Shown here: piece by piece, positions 35,775 to 46,496 of the stretch
How the letters are laid out: the number at the start of each line of letters is the position of its first letter
Numbering within the stretch: position 1 is the stretch's first letter
NCBI RefSeq assembly: GCF_003002815.1
Contig: NZ_PVTF01000014.1
Span: forward strand, 124,001 to 188,000
DNA: 64,000 nucleotides
Reading direction: 5' to 3'
DNA from: Umezawaea tangerina
GTDB lineage: Bacteria; Actinomycetota; Actinomycetes; Mycobacteriales; Pseudonocardiaceae
The notes under the pieces: model-generated
The model's input: the letters and a program-made list of their open reading frames with translations, nothing else
Database searches by the model: none
What the model was told of the DNA's origin: nothing
Translations under genes and position numbers: made by a program

Positions 35775-37211
35775 TCACACCCCCGGTGCCAGCGTCACGG
35801 TGAAGCAGGCGCCGCCTTCCGGGGCGGGGCCCGCTGTGATCGTGCCACCCAGGCGGGTCACCAGACCGTGCACGAGCGCGAGTCCGATCCCTGTTCCCAC
35901 GGGCCGGGAGAGCTCGTACTTGGCGTGCAGGGCACCGCGGTCGAAAGCGATTCGGTAGTCCTCGTCGGACAGTCCGGGGCCGCCGTCGCGGACCTGGAGC
36001 ACGGAGCTGAGCGACAGCACCACCGGACGGCCGGTGGGCGTGACGCGGACGGCGTTCTCCAGCAGGCCGTCCATCACCTGCCGGATCCGCCGGGCGTCGG
36101 TCCGGACGACCACCGGGTGGATCGGCATCTCCAGGGTGAACTTGAGGCCCTTGGCCGCGCAGCGGGCGTGCCACACGTCGGCGGCCGAGCGCACCACCGG
36201 TACGAGGTCGACGTCGGCGACGTCCAGCCGGAAGTCGTCGGCACCCAGCCGCGCGAGGTCGAGCAGGTCGGTGACCAGGCGGTCGAGGCGCTGCGACTCC
36301 TCGTGGATGGTGCGGCCCACCTCCACCACGTCCGACCCCGTCACGACCCCGTCGGCCAGCGACTCGGAGAACCCGATCACCGCCGTCAACGGCGTCCGCA
36401 GCTCGTGCGACACCGACAGCAGGAAGTCCCGCTGCCGCGCCTCGCTGTGCTGCAACGCGTCCGCGAGCCCGTTCACCGCGATGGCCACGTCGGACACCTC
36501 GACCGGCCCGTGCTCCGGCGCCCGCAGGTCGCGGCGGCCGGAGCTCATCGCCATCGCGACCCCCGCCGTCCGACGCAGCGGTCTCGACAGCAGGTTGCCC
36601 AGCAGCCCACCCGCGACCGCCGCCAGCGCCAGCCCGAACGCCAGCGCCAACGCGATGTTGCGGATCAGCTTGCGCGTCGTGTCGCCCGCGTAGTCCGCCC
36701 TCTGCACGAGCGCGAACCTGTCCCGCACCTCCACGATCCACAGCCCCGTGACACCGCTCTTGCGGTTGGCGTCGCGAACGGCCTGCACAGCGGCCGCGTC
36801 ACCGCGCAGCGCACCACCCACCCCGATCCGCACGACCGAGATCCCCTGGCCTTGCAGGATCTCCACGACCCGACCCCTGGGGGTCTCGCCGATCTGGTCG
36901 TTCACCACGTCGGCCTGGTTCGCCAACGTCGTCCGCGTGACGTCCCGCGCGGTGGTGATCACCAGCCGCACCGACACGAACCCGGCCACCAGCACCGCGA
37001 TCCCGGCGATCACGACCGTCAACGCGGTGATCCGCCCCGCCAGGCTCGTCTTGGCCAGACTCCTCTTCACCGGGCTCGTCTTCTCAGGCCCCACCTTCCC
37101 CCTGCCCACCTTCCAGGGACCCACCTTCCCCGCCCCCGGACCGACTTCCCCTGGGCCAACTTCCCCAGGACCGTTCTCCCCTGGGCCCGCGTTCGCGGAA
37201 CTCGTCCTCAC
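35775..37211 (-). CDS. Sensor histidine kinase with repetitive cytoplasmic N-terminus
   Basis: 478 residues. Two membrane helices (about 63-88 and 184-206) flank an extracytoplasmic sensor of ~95 residues, then HAMP, HisKA with phosphoacceptor in LLSVSHELRTPLT, and a HATPase domain (LENAVRVTP, DGGPGLSDED, GTGIGLALVHGL). The first ~50 residues are unusual: a Gly/Pro/Lys-rich repeat (GPGEVGPGEVGPGAGKVGP...). The GTG start overlaps the regulator stop; this start could be too far upstream, in which case the repeat would be untranslated. Confidence 0.88.
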   Translation of the reverse strand: MRTSSANAGPGENGPGEVGPGEVGPGAGKVGPWKVGRGKVGPEKTSPVKRSLAKTSLAGRITALTVVIAGIAVLVAGFVSVRLVITTARDVTRTTLANQADVVNDQIGETPRGRVVEILQGQGISVVRIGVGGALRGDAAAVQAVRDANRKSGVTGLWIVEVRDRFALVQRADYAGDTTRKLIRNIALALAFGLALAAVAGGLLGNLLSRPLRRTAGVAMAMSSGRRDLRAPEHGPVEVSDVAIAVNGLADALQHSEARQRDFLLSVSHELRTPLTAVIGFSESLADGVVTGSDVVEVGRTIHEESQRLDRLVTDLLDLARLGADDFRLDVADVDLVPVVRSAADVWHARCAAKGLKFTLEMPIHPVVVRTDARRIRQVMDGLLENAVRVTPTGRPVVLSLSSVLQVRDGGPGLSDEDYRIAFDRGALHAKYELSRPVGTGIGLALVHGLVTRLGGTITAGPAPEGGACFTVTLAPGV

Positions 37212-37915
37212 GGCGCCTCCGCCGAGTAGCCGACCCCGCGCACCGTGCGGATCGGGCTGTGCGCACCGAGCTTCGCCCGCAGCTGCGCCACGTGCACGTC
37301 GACCGTCCGCGTACCCGCCGCGGCCGCGTACCCCCACACCGCGCTGAGCAGCTGCTCCCGCTCGAACACCCGACCGGGGTGCCGCATGAGGTGCGCGAGC
37401 AGCTCGAACTCCGTCGACGTGAGCGCGACCTCCTCCTCGGCCGCCCACACCCGACGCCGCTCGACGTCCAACCGCACCGCGCCCACCACGTGCTGCGCCG
37501 CCGCACCCGAGTGCGCACCGCGCCGCAGCACCGTGCGCACCCGAGCGGCCAGCTCCCGCGGGCTGAACGGCTTGGTCACGTAGTCGTCGGCACCCATCTC
37601 CAGGCCCAACACCCGGTCGACCTCGTCGTCCCGCGCCGTCACGAACAGCACCGGCGTCCAGTCACCCGCCGCCCGCATCGTCCGGCACACCTCGACGCCG
37701 TCCATCCCCGGCAGCCCCACGTCGAGCAGCACCGCCACCGGTTTCAACCGCCGCAGCGCACCCAACGCCGCCTGCCCGTCGGCCTCGACGTGCACACCGA
37801 AGCCGTCCCGGCGCAGGTACAACGAGATCAGGTCGGAGATGGCGCGCTCATCCTCGACCACCAGCACGAGGCCGCGGGCAGACTGGTCCGGTTGCACGGT
37901 GGGCAATGCTGTCAC
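37208..37915 (-). CDS. OmpR/PhoB-type response regulator
   Basis: 235 residues. Receiver with VLVVEDERA, phosphoacceptor Asp in VLLDVGLPGMDG and Lys in DDYVTKPFSPREL, then a winged helix (LTSTEFELLAHLMRHPGRVFEREQLL ... VHVAQLRAKLG). GTGA overlap with the upstream lipoprotein gene and downstream kinase gene: a cognate pair. Confidence 0.94.
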   Translation of the reverse strand: MTALPTVQPDQSARGLVLVVEDERAISDLISLYLRRDGFGVHVEADGQAALGALRRLKPVAVLLDVGLPGMDGVEVCRTMRAAGDWTPVLFVTARDDEVDRVLGLEMGADDYVTKPFSPRELAARVRTVLRRGAHSGAAAQHVVGAVRLDVERRRVWAAEEEVALTSTEFELLAHLMRHPGRVFEREQLLSAVWGYAAAAGTRTVDVHVAQLRAKLGAHSPIRTVRGVGYSAEAP

Positions 37916-38067
37916 GGTTGGTCGAGATCGGCCTCGATGCCGTTCAACGTCGACTCGATGCTGCTCAGCTCCCCGTCGGGGTTGCCGCTCCGCGGCGTCG
38001 CCTCGTCCTGGCACCCGGACAGCCCCACCACCGCCATCAGCGCGAAGACGACAGCCAGGGCTCTCAC
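37912..38067 (-). CDS. Small lipoprotein, 51 residues
   Basis: Reads from a GTG at 38067 that overlaps the upstream stop (GTGA) and ends overlapping the response-regulator start. The N-terminus is a clean lipobox (hydrophobic stretch ending VVGLSGC at Cys18), followed by a 33-residue acidic tail (SSIESTLNGIEADLDQ). Overlaps on both sides make it very likely real. It may be an accessory sensor input for the kinase. Confidence 0.75.
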   Translation of the reverse strand: MRALAVVFALMAVVGLSGCQDEATPRSGNPDGELSSIESTLNGIEADLDQP

Positions 38068-38468
38068 TTCGTGCCACCGGGGTAGTTGCAGTGCTCGGAC
38101 TGGAACGTGTCGATCCGCTTCTGCGCGTCACCCAGCTTGGTCAGCTTCTCGCCGCGCAGCTCCTTGCGCGCGTCGAACAGCTTCGCCTTCGCCTCGTGCC
38201 CGGCGTCCCGAGCGGCCTTGGCCTGCGCCTCCAGCCACTTCGTCGAGCCACGGGTGTTCTCGTCGCCGTTGATCCGGTCGGTCGCGGCCTTGATCCGCGC
38301 CTCGATCTTCGGCACCCGCTCCTCGCACCGCTGCTTCACCTGGTCGGCACTGATCGTCATCGGCGCCGGCCCTGTCGGCGTCTCGTCCGCACTCGCGACA
38401 CCGGTCAACGCGAGGCCCAGCATCGCGGTGCTGCCCGCGACGGCGAAAATTCGAGTCCATGAGGTCAT
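38064..38468 (-). CDS. Secreted helical protein heading a two-component operon
   Basis: 134 residues. Signal peptide (about 1-28, ending GVASADE), then a charged, probably coiled-coil helical region (RVPKIEARIKAATDRIN ... EAKAKLFDARKELRGEKLTKL) with two cysteines (in QRCEE and HCNYPG). Start ATG at 38468 puts the signal at the N-terminus. No family recognised. First of five overlapping genes; likely an envelope component whose state is sensed or controlled by the kinase pair. Confidence 0.75.
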   Translation of the reverse strand: MTSWTRIFAVAGSTAMLGLALTGVASADETPTGPAPMTISADQVKQRCEERVPKIEARIKAATDRINGDENTRGSTKWLEAQAKAARDAGHEAKAKLFDARKELRGEKLTKLGDAQKRIDTFQSEHCNYPGGTK

Positions 38469-38571
38469 GGGGAGAACTCTGACCGAGTTCGATGAGTGAT
38501 CCATACGGCGAATGTTCGGGTTCTGCAAAGGCGTCGGCGGGGCTCCTCCTACGGTGCGGAAGCGAGGCGGT

Positions 38572-39399
38572 TCACCCCGCCCCGATCCCCCGGAAACCCT
38601 CGTCGGCCGCCTCCCGGTACCGCGGGAACCGCCGCTCCAGCACCATCAGCCACCCGGTCACGTGCAGCCTCCGCAGCCGGAGGTGGAACGCCAGGTCGAC
38701 CACCTGCGGGTACGCACGCGCCGCGGCCATGCCGTCCAGCCTGCTCGTGAGCGCCAAGCACGCGAGATCCCAGGCGACGGGGCCGTGCCAGGTGTCCTCG
38801 AAGTCGTTCCAGAGCGGGCCGTGCGGGGTCAGCAGGAGGTTGCCGGGGTGGGCGTCGCCGTGCAGCGGCCGGGACCCGGTGGTGGGCCAGGTCGCGGCGA
38901 GGGTGTCGCGTTCGGCGGTGAAGGCGGCCAGCTCGTCGGGGGAGCGGGTCCAGGTGGTGATGGCGTGGTCGACGTCGGACAGCGGCAGGCGGGTCGGGAG
39001 CGGGTCGGGGTAGTCGAGCAGTTCGGTGTGCAGCTCGGCCAGTCGTGCCGCGAAGGACGTGGGGACCCACGTCGGGTCGTGGGGGACGTGCTGGGCGAAG
39101 CTCACGACGAGGTCGTCGTGCACGAACGGGCCTGGTGGGAACAGGGGGCTCGCGGGGACGACGGGGACGCCGCGCGCGGCCAGCCAGCGCGTCACGGACT
39201 CGGCGCGGCGGAAGTGGCCGAGGACGTCGGGGCGGCCGAGCGCGGTGGACGTGGCGACGCGGGCCACGACGGGGGCGGGGCGGAGGTGGACGAGGAGGTT
39301 GCTGGCGTCGCGGAGCACGACGGGGGTGTCGACGCGGACGTCGTGGGACCTGGCGACGGCCACGGCGGCGCGGATGCCACGGGCGGTCAGGTCGTCCAC
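38572..39399 (-). CDS. Aminoglycoside phosphotransferase/choline kinase-like protein
   Basis: 275 residues of the kinase-like APH fold: catalytic loop RPLHGDAHPGNLLL and metal-binding WNDFEDTWHGPVAWDLA. Acceptor unknown; many such proteins are not resistance enzymes. GTG start four bases after the MarR-family gene's stop, so co-transcribed with it. Confidence 0.85.
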   Translation of the reverse strand: MDDLTARGIRAAVAVARSHDVRVDTPVVLRDASNLLVHLRPAPVVARVATSTALGRPDVLGHFRRAESVTRWLAARGVPVVPASPLFPPGPFVHDDLVVSFAQHVPHDPTWVPTSFAARLAELHTELLDYPDPLPTRLPLSDVDHAITTWTRSPDELAAFTAERDTLAATWPTTGSRPLHGDAHPGNLLLTPHGPLWNDFEDTWHGPVAWDLACLALTSRLDGMAAARAYPQVVDLAFHLRLRRLHVTGWLMVLERRFPRYREAADEGFRGIGAG

Positions 39400-39403
39400 G
39401 GGG

Positions 39404-39850
39404 TCACCCCGCGGTGAGGTTGGCGGTGAGCCTGCGCAGCGCGAGGCGGAGCTGGTCGATCTCGGCCTCGGGCATCCCCATGGCGGCTCCGATGGACGCG
39501 GGCACGTCGCGGGCGGCCTCGCGCAGGGCGCTGCCCTCGGGGGTGAGGCCGACCTGGACTGAGCGCTCGTCGTCGGCCCGGCGCTGCCGGGTGACCAGGC
39601 CCGCTGACTCCAGGCGCTTGAGCAGCGGCGTCAACGTGCCGTAGTCCAGCTGCAGGGTGTCGCCCAGGTCCTTGACCGGCATGGACTCCCGGTCCCACAG
39701 GGCGAGCATGACGAGGTACTGGGGGTAGGTGAGCCCCAGGTCCTGCAGCAGCGGCCGGTAGGCGGCGGTCACCGCCCTGGAGGCGGCGTACAGCGCGAAG
39801 CACACCAGGTCGTCGACCGGGGACTCCTGCTCTTCGGGCACGGCGTTCAT
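39404..39850 (-). CDS. OhrR-type MarR-family peroxide sensor
   Basis: 148 residues. The N-terminal DDLVCFALYAASR carries the redox-active Cys (residue 17) of OhrR, and the winged helix is MPVKDLGDTLQLDYGTLTPLLKRLESAGLV. Oxidation by organic hydroperoxides normally releases it from DNA. Divergent from an alpha/beta hydrolase, with an inverted repeat between them; no Ohr peroxidase gene is nearby. Confidence 0.9.
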   Translation of the reverse strand: MNAVPEEQESPVDDLVCFALYAASRAVTAAYRPLLQDLGLTYPQYLVMLALWDRESMPVKDLGDTLQLDYGTLTPLLKRLESAGLVTRQRRADDERSVQVGLTPEGSALREAARDVPASIGAAMGMPEAEIDQLRLALRRLTANLTAG

Positions 39851-39912
39851 CTGGTCACCCCTTCCGGTTCACCTCCCATGATGCCACGTGTGCCATTAGC
39901 CACTACGCAACT

Positions 39913-39928
39913 AACTTGCGTACAAGTT
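39913..39928. promoter_or_regulatory. Candidate OhrR operator AACTTG-CGTA-CAAGTT
   Basis: Six-base inverted repeat in an AT-richer stretch between the OhrR-type gene and the hydrolase gene, placed to control both directions. Confidence 0.6.
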
Positions 39929-39979
39929 AAACGTTCGCTAGTTTTGCTCTCGGCAGCAGCGACCTGAAGGAGAGCAACG

Positions 39980-40702
39980 ATGAGCAGCAGCACCCCCACC
40001 GTCGTCCTGGTCCACGGCGCGTTCGCGGACGGCTCCAGCTGGGCGCAGGTCGTCGAGCGCCTGCGGGCGCAGGGCGTCGAGGCGCTCGCCGTGGGCAACC
40101 CGCTGCGGGGCCTCACCCACGACGGCGAGTACGTGGCGAGCCTCGTCAAGCAGATCGACGGCCCGGTCGTCCTGGTCGGCCACTCCTACGGCGGCCCGGT
40201 CATCACCTACGCGGGCTCGCGGGCCGACAACGCGAAGGCCCTCGTTTACGTGGCCTCGTTCGGCGTCGACAAGGGCGAGAGCGCCCTCGGCTCGGTGGCG
40301 GAGTTCCCCGAGGTCGAGCTGGCCACCTCGCTCGTGCCGCACCAGTTCCCCTCCGGTGACGGCACCGACACCGAGTTCACGATCCGCGAGGACGTGTTCG
40401 CCAGCGTGTTCGCCGCCGACCTCCCGGCCGAGGTCACGGCCGTCGCCGCGGTCAGCCAGCGCCCGGTGGCGCAGGCCGCCCTCGGCGAGCCGCTGGGCGT
40501 CGAGCCCGCGTGGAAGGCGCTGCCGTCGTGGTTCGCCGTGGCGACCGCCGACAACGCCATCCACCCGGACTCGCAGCGCGCCGCCGCCAAGCGCCTCGGC
40601 GCCACGACCATCGAGGTCGAGGGTGGTTCGCACGCCATCGCCGTGTCGCACCCGGACGAGGTCGCCGCGCTCGTGCTCGCGGCGGTGCGCTCGCTCGGCT
40701 GA
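39980..40702 (+). CDS. Alpha/beta hydrolase
   Basis: 240 residues. Oxyanion region VVLVHGAFADGSSW, nucleophile Ser in VLVGHSYGGPV, late His in GGSHAIAVSHPDE. Related to esterase/arylesterase-like proteins induced by stress. GGAG nine bases before the ATG. Likely derepressed by the adjacent OhrR-type regulator under oxidative stress; substrate unknown. Confidence 0.9.
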   Translation: MSSSTPTVVLVHGAFADGSSWAQVVERLRAQGVEALAVGNPLRGLTHDGEYVASLVKQIDGPVVLVGHSYGGPVITYAGSRADNAKALVYVASFGVDKGESALGSVAEFPEVELATSLVPHQFPSGDGTDTEFTIREDVFASVFAADLPAEVTAVAAVSQRPVAQAALGEPLGVEPAWKALPSWFAVATADNAIHPDSQRAAAKRLGATTIEVEGGSHAIAVSHPDEVAALVLAAVRSLG

Positions 40703-40718
40703 CCGGGAGGTGGACCGA

Positions 40719-40744
40719 GGGGCCCGCCTCACGGGGTGGGCCCC
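40719..40744 (+). terminator. Terminator hairpin after alpha/beta hydrolase
   Basis: Stem GGGGCCCGCC/GGTGGGCCCC (one G-U pair) with a six-base loop, 17 bases past the hydrolase stop. No T-run, as usual in this GC range. The rest of the 40703-41010 gap holds the ctaD promoter region; nothing else was recognised. Confidence 0.6.
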
Positions 40745-41010
40745 GTTCACCTGTCCGGGTTCCCCTGTGGACGCCGGGACCTGATCCACTATGGATGTGC
40801 TGGCCACGCCCCCACGGGGGTCTCGGGAGCGTCCCGACCCCGATGTGACCTGGGCAACGCGGGCGCGGGGCAGTCCTCCCCCGACATGTACCCGCCGATA
40901 GCGCGGTCTACGATCCGGTGAGCCACTGGGCGGTCCTCGCCGTTCGATGGCGCCCGAACGACGTTGGTCCCACCAAGGCCACCATGTAGGTGAACAGTGC
41001 AGGAGGCACC

Positions 41011-42798
41011 GTGACGGCCGTAGTTCCGCAGCCGATCGCTACGCGTCCTTTCCCGGCGCGCGAAGCGGTCAAGGGTTCGTTCCTGCTGCGGATGTTCCGC
41101 ACCACGGACCACAAGCAGATCGGCATTCTCTACCTCGTCACGTCCTTCGCCTTCTTCATGGTGGGCGGCGCGATGGCCATGCTGATCCGCACCGAGCTGG
41201 CTCAGCCGGGGATGCAGTTCCTGTCGAGCGAGCAGTACAACCAGCTGTTCACCATGCACGGCACGGTGATGCTGCTGCTCTACGCGACCCCGATCGTCTT
41301 CGGCTTCGCCAACTTCGTCCTGCCGCTGCAGATCGGCTCGCCCGACGTGGCGTTCCCGCGGCTCAACGCCTTCTCGTACTGGCTGTACCTGTTCGGCGGC
41401 CTGATCGTGATGTCGGGCTTCGTGACGCCCGGCGGCGCCGCCGACTTCGGCTGGTTCGCCTACACGCCGCTGAGCAACGCCATCCACTCGCCCGGCGTCG
41501 GCGCCGACCTGTGGATCGCCGGCCTGGTCATCGGTGGTCTGGGCACGATCCTCGGCGCGGTCAACATGATCACCACGGTGGTCTGCCTGCGCGCGCCCGG
41601 CATGACGATGTTCCGCATGCCGATCTTCACCTGGAACATCCTGGTGACGAGCATCCTCGTGCTGCTGGCCTTCCCGATCCTGACCGCGGCCCTGCTGGGC
41701 CTGCTGGCGGACCGGCACCTCGGCGCGCACGTGTTCGACCCGGCCAACGGCGGCGTGATCCTCTGGCAGCACCTCTTCTGGTTCTTCGGCCACCCCGAGG
41801 TCTACATCGTCGCCCTGCCGTTTTTCGGCATCGTGTCGGAGATCTTCCCGGTGTTCAGCCGCAAACCCGTGTTCGGCTACAACGGCCTGGTCTACGCGAC
41901 GCTGGGCATCGCGGCGCTGTCCGTGGCCGTGTGGGCGCACCACATGTACGCCACCGGCGCCGTGCTGCTGCCGTTCTTCGCGTTCATGACGTTCCTGATC
42001 GCGGTGCCGACCGGCGTGAAGTTCTTCAACTGGATCGGCACGATGTGGAAGGGGCAGCTGACGTTCGAGACGCCGATGCTGTTCTCCATCGGCTTCATCG
42101 TGACGTTCCTCTTCGGTGGTCTGTCCGGCGTGCTGCTGGCCGCCCCGGCGATCGACTTCCACGTGTCGGACACGTACTTCGTCGTCGCGCACTTCCACTA
42201 CGTGCTCTACGGCACCATCGTGTTCGCCACGTTCGCGGGCATCTACTTCTGGTTCCCGAAGATCACCGGCCGGATGCTCGACGAGCCGCTGGGCAAGCTG
42301 CACTTCTGGACCACGTTCCTCGGCTTCCACGCGACGTTCCTCGTCCAGCACTGGCTGGGCAACGAGGGCATGCCGCGCCGGTACGCCGACTACCTGGCCA
42401 GCGACGGCTTCACCACGCTGAACACGATCTCCACGATCGGCGCGTACATCCTCGGCGCCTCGACGCTGCCGTTCATCTGGAACGTCTTCAAGAGCTACCG
42501 GTACGGCGAGGTCGTCACGGTGGACGACCCGTGGGGCTTCGGCAACTCGCTGGAGTGGGCCACGAGCTGCCCGCCGCCGCGGCACAACTTCACCGAGCTG
42601 CCCCGGATCCGCTCCGAGCGCCCGGCGTTCGAGCTGCACTACCCGCACATGATCGAGCGCATCCACAACGAGGCGCACGTGACGTTCACGGGCAAGACCA
42701 TCCCGCACGACGAGGCCACCCCGGCCCTCTCCGAGATGGCCACGAACGTCGTGGAGTCCGGCACGGCGGCCGGCGCCGCCGAGCCCGACCACAAGTAG
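41011..42798 (+). CDS. ctaD: Cytochrome c oxidase subunit I (CtaD)
   Basis: 595 residues, about twelve membrane helices; catalytic subunit of the aa3 oxidase. The CuB/haem a3 site is visible: [19 protein letters not shown] with the cross-linked His-Tyr, AHHMY, and the haem ligands in [16 protein letters not shown] at 41011 is chosen because AGGAGG precedes it and MTAV-type starts are usual in relatives; a GTG seven codons earlier is possible. Followed by serB, a conserved actinobacterial order. Confidence 0.96.
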   Translation: MTAVVPQPIATRPFPAREAVKGSFLLRMFRTTDHKQIGILYLVTSFAFFMVGGAMAMLIRTELAQPGMQFLSSEQYNQLFTMHGTVMLLLYATPIVFGFANFVLPLQIGSPDVAFPRLNAFSYWLYLFGGLIVMSGFVTPGGAADFGWFAYTPLSNAIHSPGVGADLWIAGLVIGGLGTILGAVNMITTVVCLRAPGMTMFRMPIFTWNILVTSILVLLAFPILTAALLGLLADRHLGAHVFDPANGGVILWQHLFWFFGHPEVYIVALPFFGIVSEIFPVFSRKPVFGYNGLVYATLGIAALSVAVWAHHMYATGAVLLPFFAFMTFLIAVPTGVKFFNWIGTMWKGQLTFETPMLFSIGFIVTFLFGGLSGVLLAAPAIDFHVSDTYFVVAHFHYVLYGTIVFATFAGIYFWFPKITGRMLDEPLGKLHFWTTFLGFHATFLVQHWLGNEGMPRRYADYLASDGFTTLNTISTIGAYILGASTLPFIWNVFKSYRYGEVVTVDDPWGFGNSLEWATSCPPPRHNFTELPRIRSERPAFELHYPHMIERIHNEAHVTFTGKTIPHDEATPALSEMATNVVESGTAAGAAEPDHK

Positions 42799-42813
42799 CC
42801 CGACCACCGGTAA

Positions 42814-44816
<2,003 letters not shown>

Positions 44817-44844
44817 CCGGTCCGATTCGGGGTAAAGACGAGGT

Positions 44845-46251
44845 GTGGGCCTATTCGACACGCTCGACGACCGCCTCGGTGACCAGCTGGAGGGTGTGCT
44901 GTGCGCGCACCACGACCGGCGCCTCACGAAGCTCGGCTGGGGTGAGGTGCTCGGCGACGGCGCGACGGGGTGGTTCTCGCCCCGCGTGCCGGTCCGGCAC
45001 GGCAACCGCATCCGGTTGCTGCTCGACGGCTCGGAAGCCCTCCCGGTCATCGCGAAGGCGATCGAGGGGGCCCGCTCCCACGTCCACATCGCCAGTTGGC
45101 ACGCGAGCCCCGACTTCAAGCTGAGCCGCGAGCCCGGCGAGCCGACGTTCAGCGAGCTGCTCACCACCGTGGCCGACCGCGTCCCGGTCCGGCTGCTGCT
45201 GTGGGCGGGCCCGCCGGTGCCGATGTTCGAGCCGACCCGCAAACGCGTGCTGGGCAACCAGAAGGCGTTCACCGAGAACAGCGCCGTGCAGTGCGTGCTC
45301 GACTCGCGTGAACGCTCGATGCACTGCCACCACGAGAAGATCGTGGTCATCGACGACGAGGTCGCGTTCGTCGGCGGCATCGACTTCACCGCGCTGGAGG
45401 GCGACCGCCACGACAGCCACGAGCACCCTGCGGAACGCCCCATCGGCTGGCACGACCACAGCTCCAAGATCGAGGGCCCCGCCGTGGCGGACGTGGCCGA
45501 GCACTTCCGCAGCCGGTGGACCGAGGTGGCGGGCCAGAAACTGCCGAAACCGGTTGTGCCAGCCCCCGTCGGCACGTCGTCCATCCAGGTCACGCGCACG
45601 GTGCCGGAACGCAACTACGACTTCGCCCCGCGCGGCGAGTTCAGCATCCTCGACGCCTACATGCGCGCCCTGCGCAGCTCGGAACACCTGGTGTACCTGG
45701 AGAACCAGTTCCTCTGGTCACCGGAGATCACCGAGATCCTGATCGACAAGCTGAAGAACCCGCCGAACGACGACTACCGCGTTGTTCTTGTCCTGCCGCG
45801 CAAGCCGAGCAACGGGTCCGACACCACCAGGGGGCAGCTGGGCAGGCTGATCGACGCCGACGGGGGGAACGGGCGGTTGGTCGCGTCGACGATCGAGACG
45901 CACGACGGGGAGAACACAACGCAGGTGTACGTGCACGCCAAGCTCGGAATCGTGGACGACCGCTGGTTGACTGTTGGATCGGCGAACTTGAACGAGCACT
46001 CGCTGTTCAACGACACCGAGGTGAACGTGGTGACGGATGATCCGGTGGTTGCACGGGATACGCGGTTGAGGTTGTGGTCGGAGCACCTGCAACGGCCGGT
46101 GGGGGAGATCGACGGGAGTCCGGCGGAGGTTGTGGATCGGGTTTGGAGGGCGGCTATGGAGGGGGAGGGGAGGTTGACCGAGCTGCCTGGGGTGTCTAGG
46201 AGGGCGGGGAGGTTGCAGGGGCCGCTTCGGGGGTTGTTGGTGGATGGGTAG
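44845..46251 (+). CDS. Phospholipase D-like protein with two HKD motifs
   Basis: 468 residues. Two catalytic HxKxxxxD motifs: MHCHHEKIVVIDDEVAFVGG and VYVHAKLGIVDDRWLTVGSANLNEHS, each half of a PLD active site. No signal peptide, so it acts inside the cell or is exported otherwise. It could be a cardiolipin-synthase-like or phospholipase D enzyme. The last third has clearly less codon GC bias than the start. Confidence 0.88.
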   Translation: MGLFDTLDDRLGDQLEGVLCAHHDRRLTKLGWGEVLGDGATGWFSPRVPVRHGNRIRLLLDGSEALPVIAKAIEGARSHVHIASWHASPDFKLSREPGEPTFSELLTTVADRVPVRLLLWAGPPVPMFEPTRKRVLGNQKAFTENSAVQCVLDSRERSMHCHHEKIVVIDDEVAFVGGIDFTALEGDRHDSHEHPAERPIGWHDHSSKIEGPAVADVAEHFRSRWTEVAGQKLPKPVVPAPVGTSSIQVTRTVPERNYDFAPRGEFSILDAYMRALRSSEHLVYLENQFLWSPEITEILIDKLKNPPNDDYRVVLVLPRKPSNGSDTTRGQLGRLIDADGGNGRLVASTIETHDGENTTQVYVHAKLGIVDDRWLTVGSANLNEHSLFNDTEVNVVTDDPVVARDTRLRLWSEHLQRPVGEIDGSPAEVVDRVWRAAMEGEGRLTELPGVSRRAGRLQGPLRGLLVDG

Positions 46252-46299
46252 GTAGGTGTCGCGGCTGAGGTGAACGGGGTGTCGCTGCGGCCGTGGGCG

Positions 46300-46417
46300 G
46301 TGCGGCCGGCTTGACTTGGGGCCCCTTTTTTGGGCTTCGTCGGGCGAAAAGGGCAGGTGGTAGAGCCTGCCCGCCGCCGCAAGTTTAAGCCCAAAAACCC
46401 CAAGTCAAGCCGGCCGC
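46300..46417. repeat. ~118-bp palindromic repeat element, copy 3 (inverted)
   Basis: Same terminal inverted repeat with one change (GCGGCCGG for GCGGTCGG, compensated in the other arm), same core in reverse orientation, and the CCAACGAAGCTGAAAGCGAGC flank on the opposite side. Lies between the ends of the PLD-like and helicase genes. Confidence 0.9.
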
Positions 46418-46496
46418 CAGCGGACGGGTGCCGCTCGCTTTCAGCTTCGTTGGGTGGTTGGTGTTTTCGGGCAGTTGGTTGGCATTCTGGTTGTTG

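Noticed and set aside
38572..39399. APH-fold gene as an aminoglycoside resistance gene
   Set aside because: Only the general kinase motifs are present; nothing indicates a drug substrate.
40736..40921. Small frame upstream of ctaD
   Set aside because: No ribosome-binding site, atypical composition, and it overlaps the hydrolase terminator and ctaD promoter region.
44845..46251. PLD-like gene plus dinG-like helicase as a defence pair
   Set aside because: They are convergent and separated by a repeat element; the helicase matches a housekeeping DinG and the PLD-like gene follows serB and pth2-like genes, so no system is supported.
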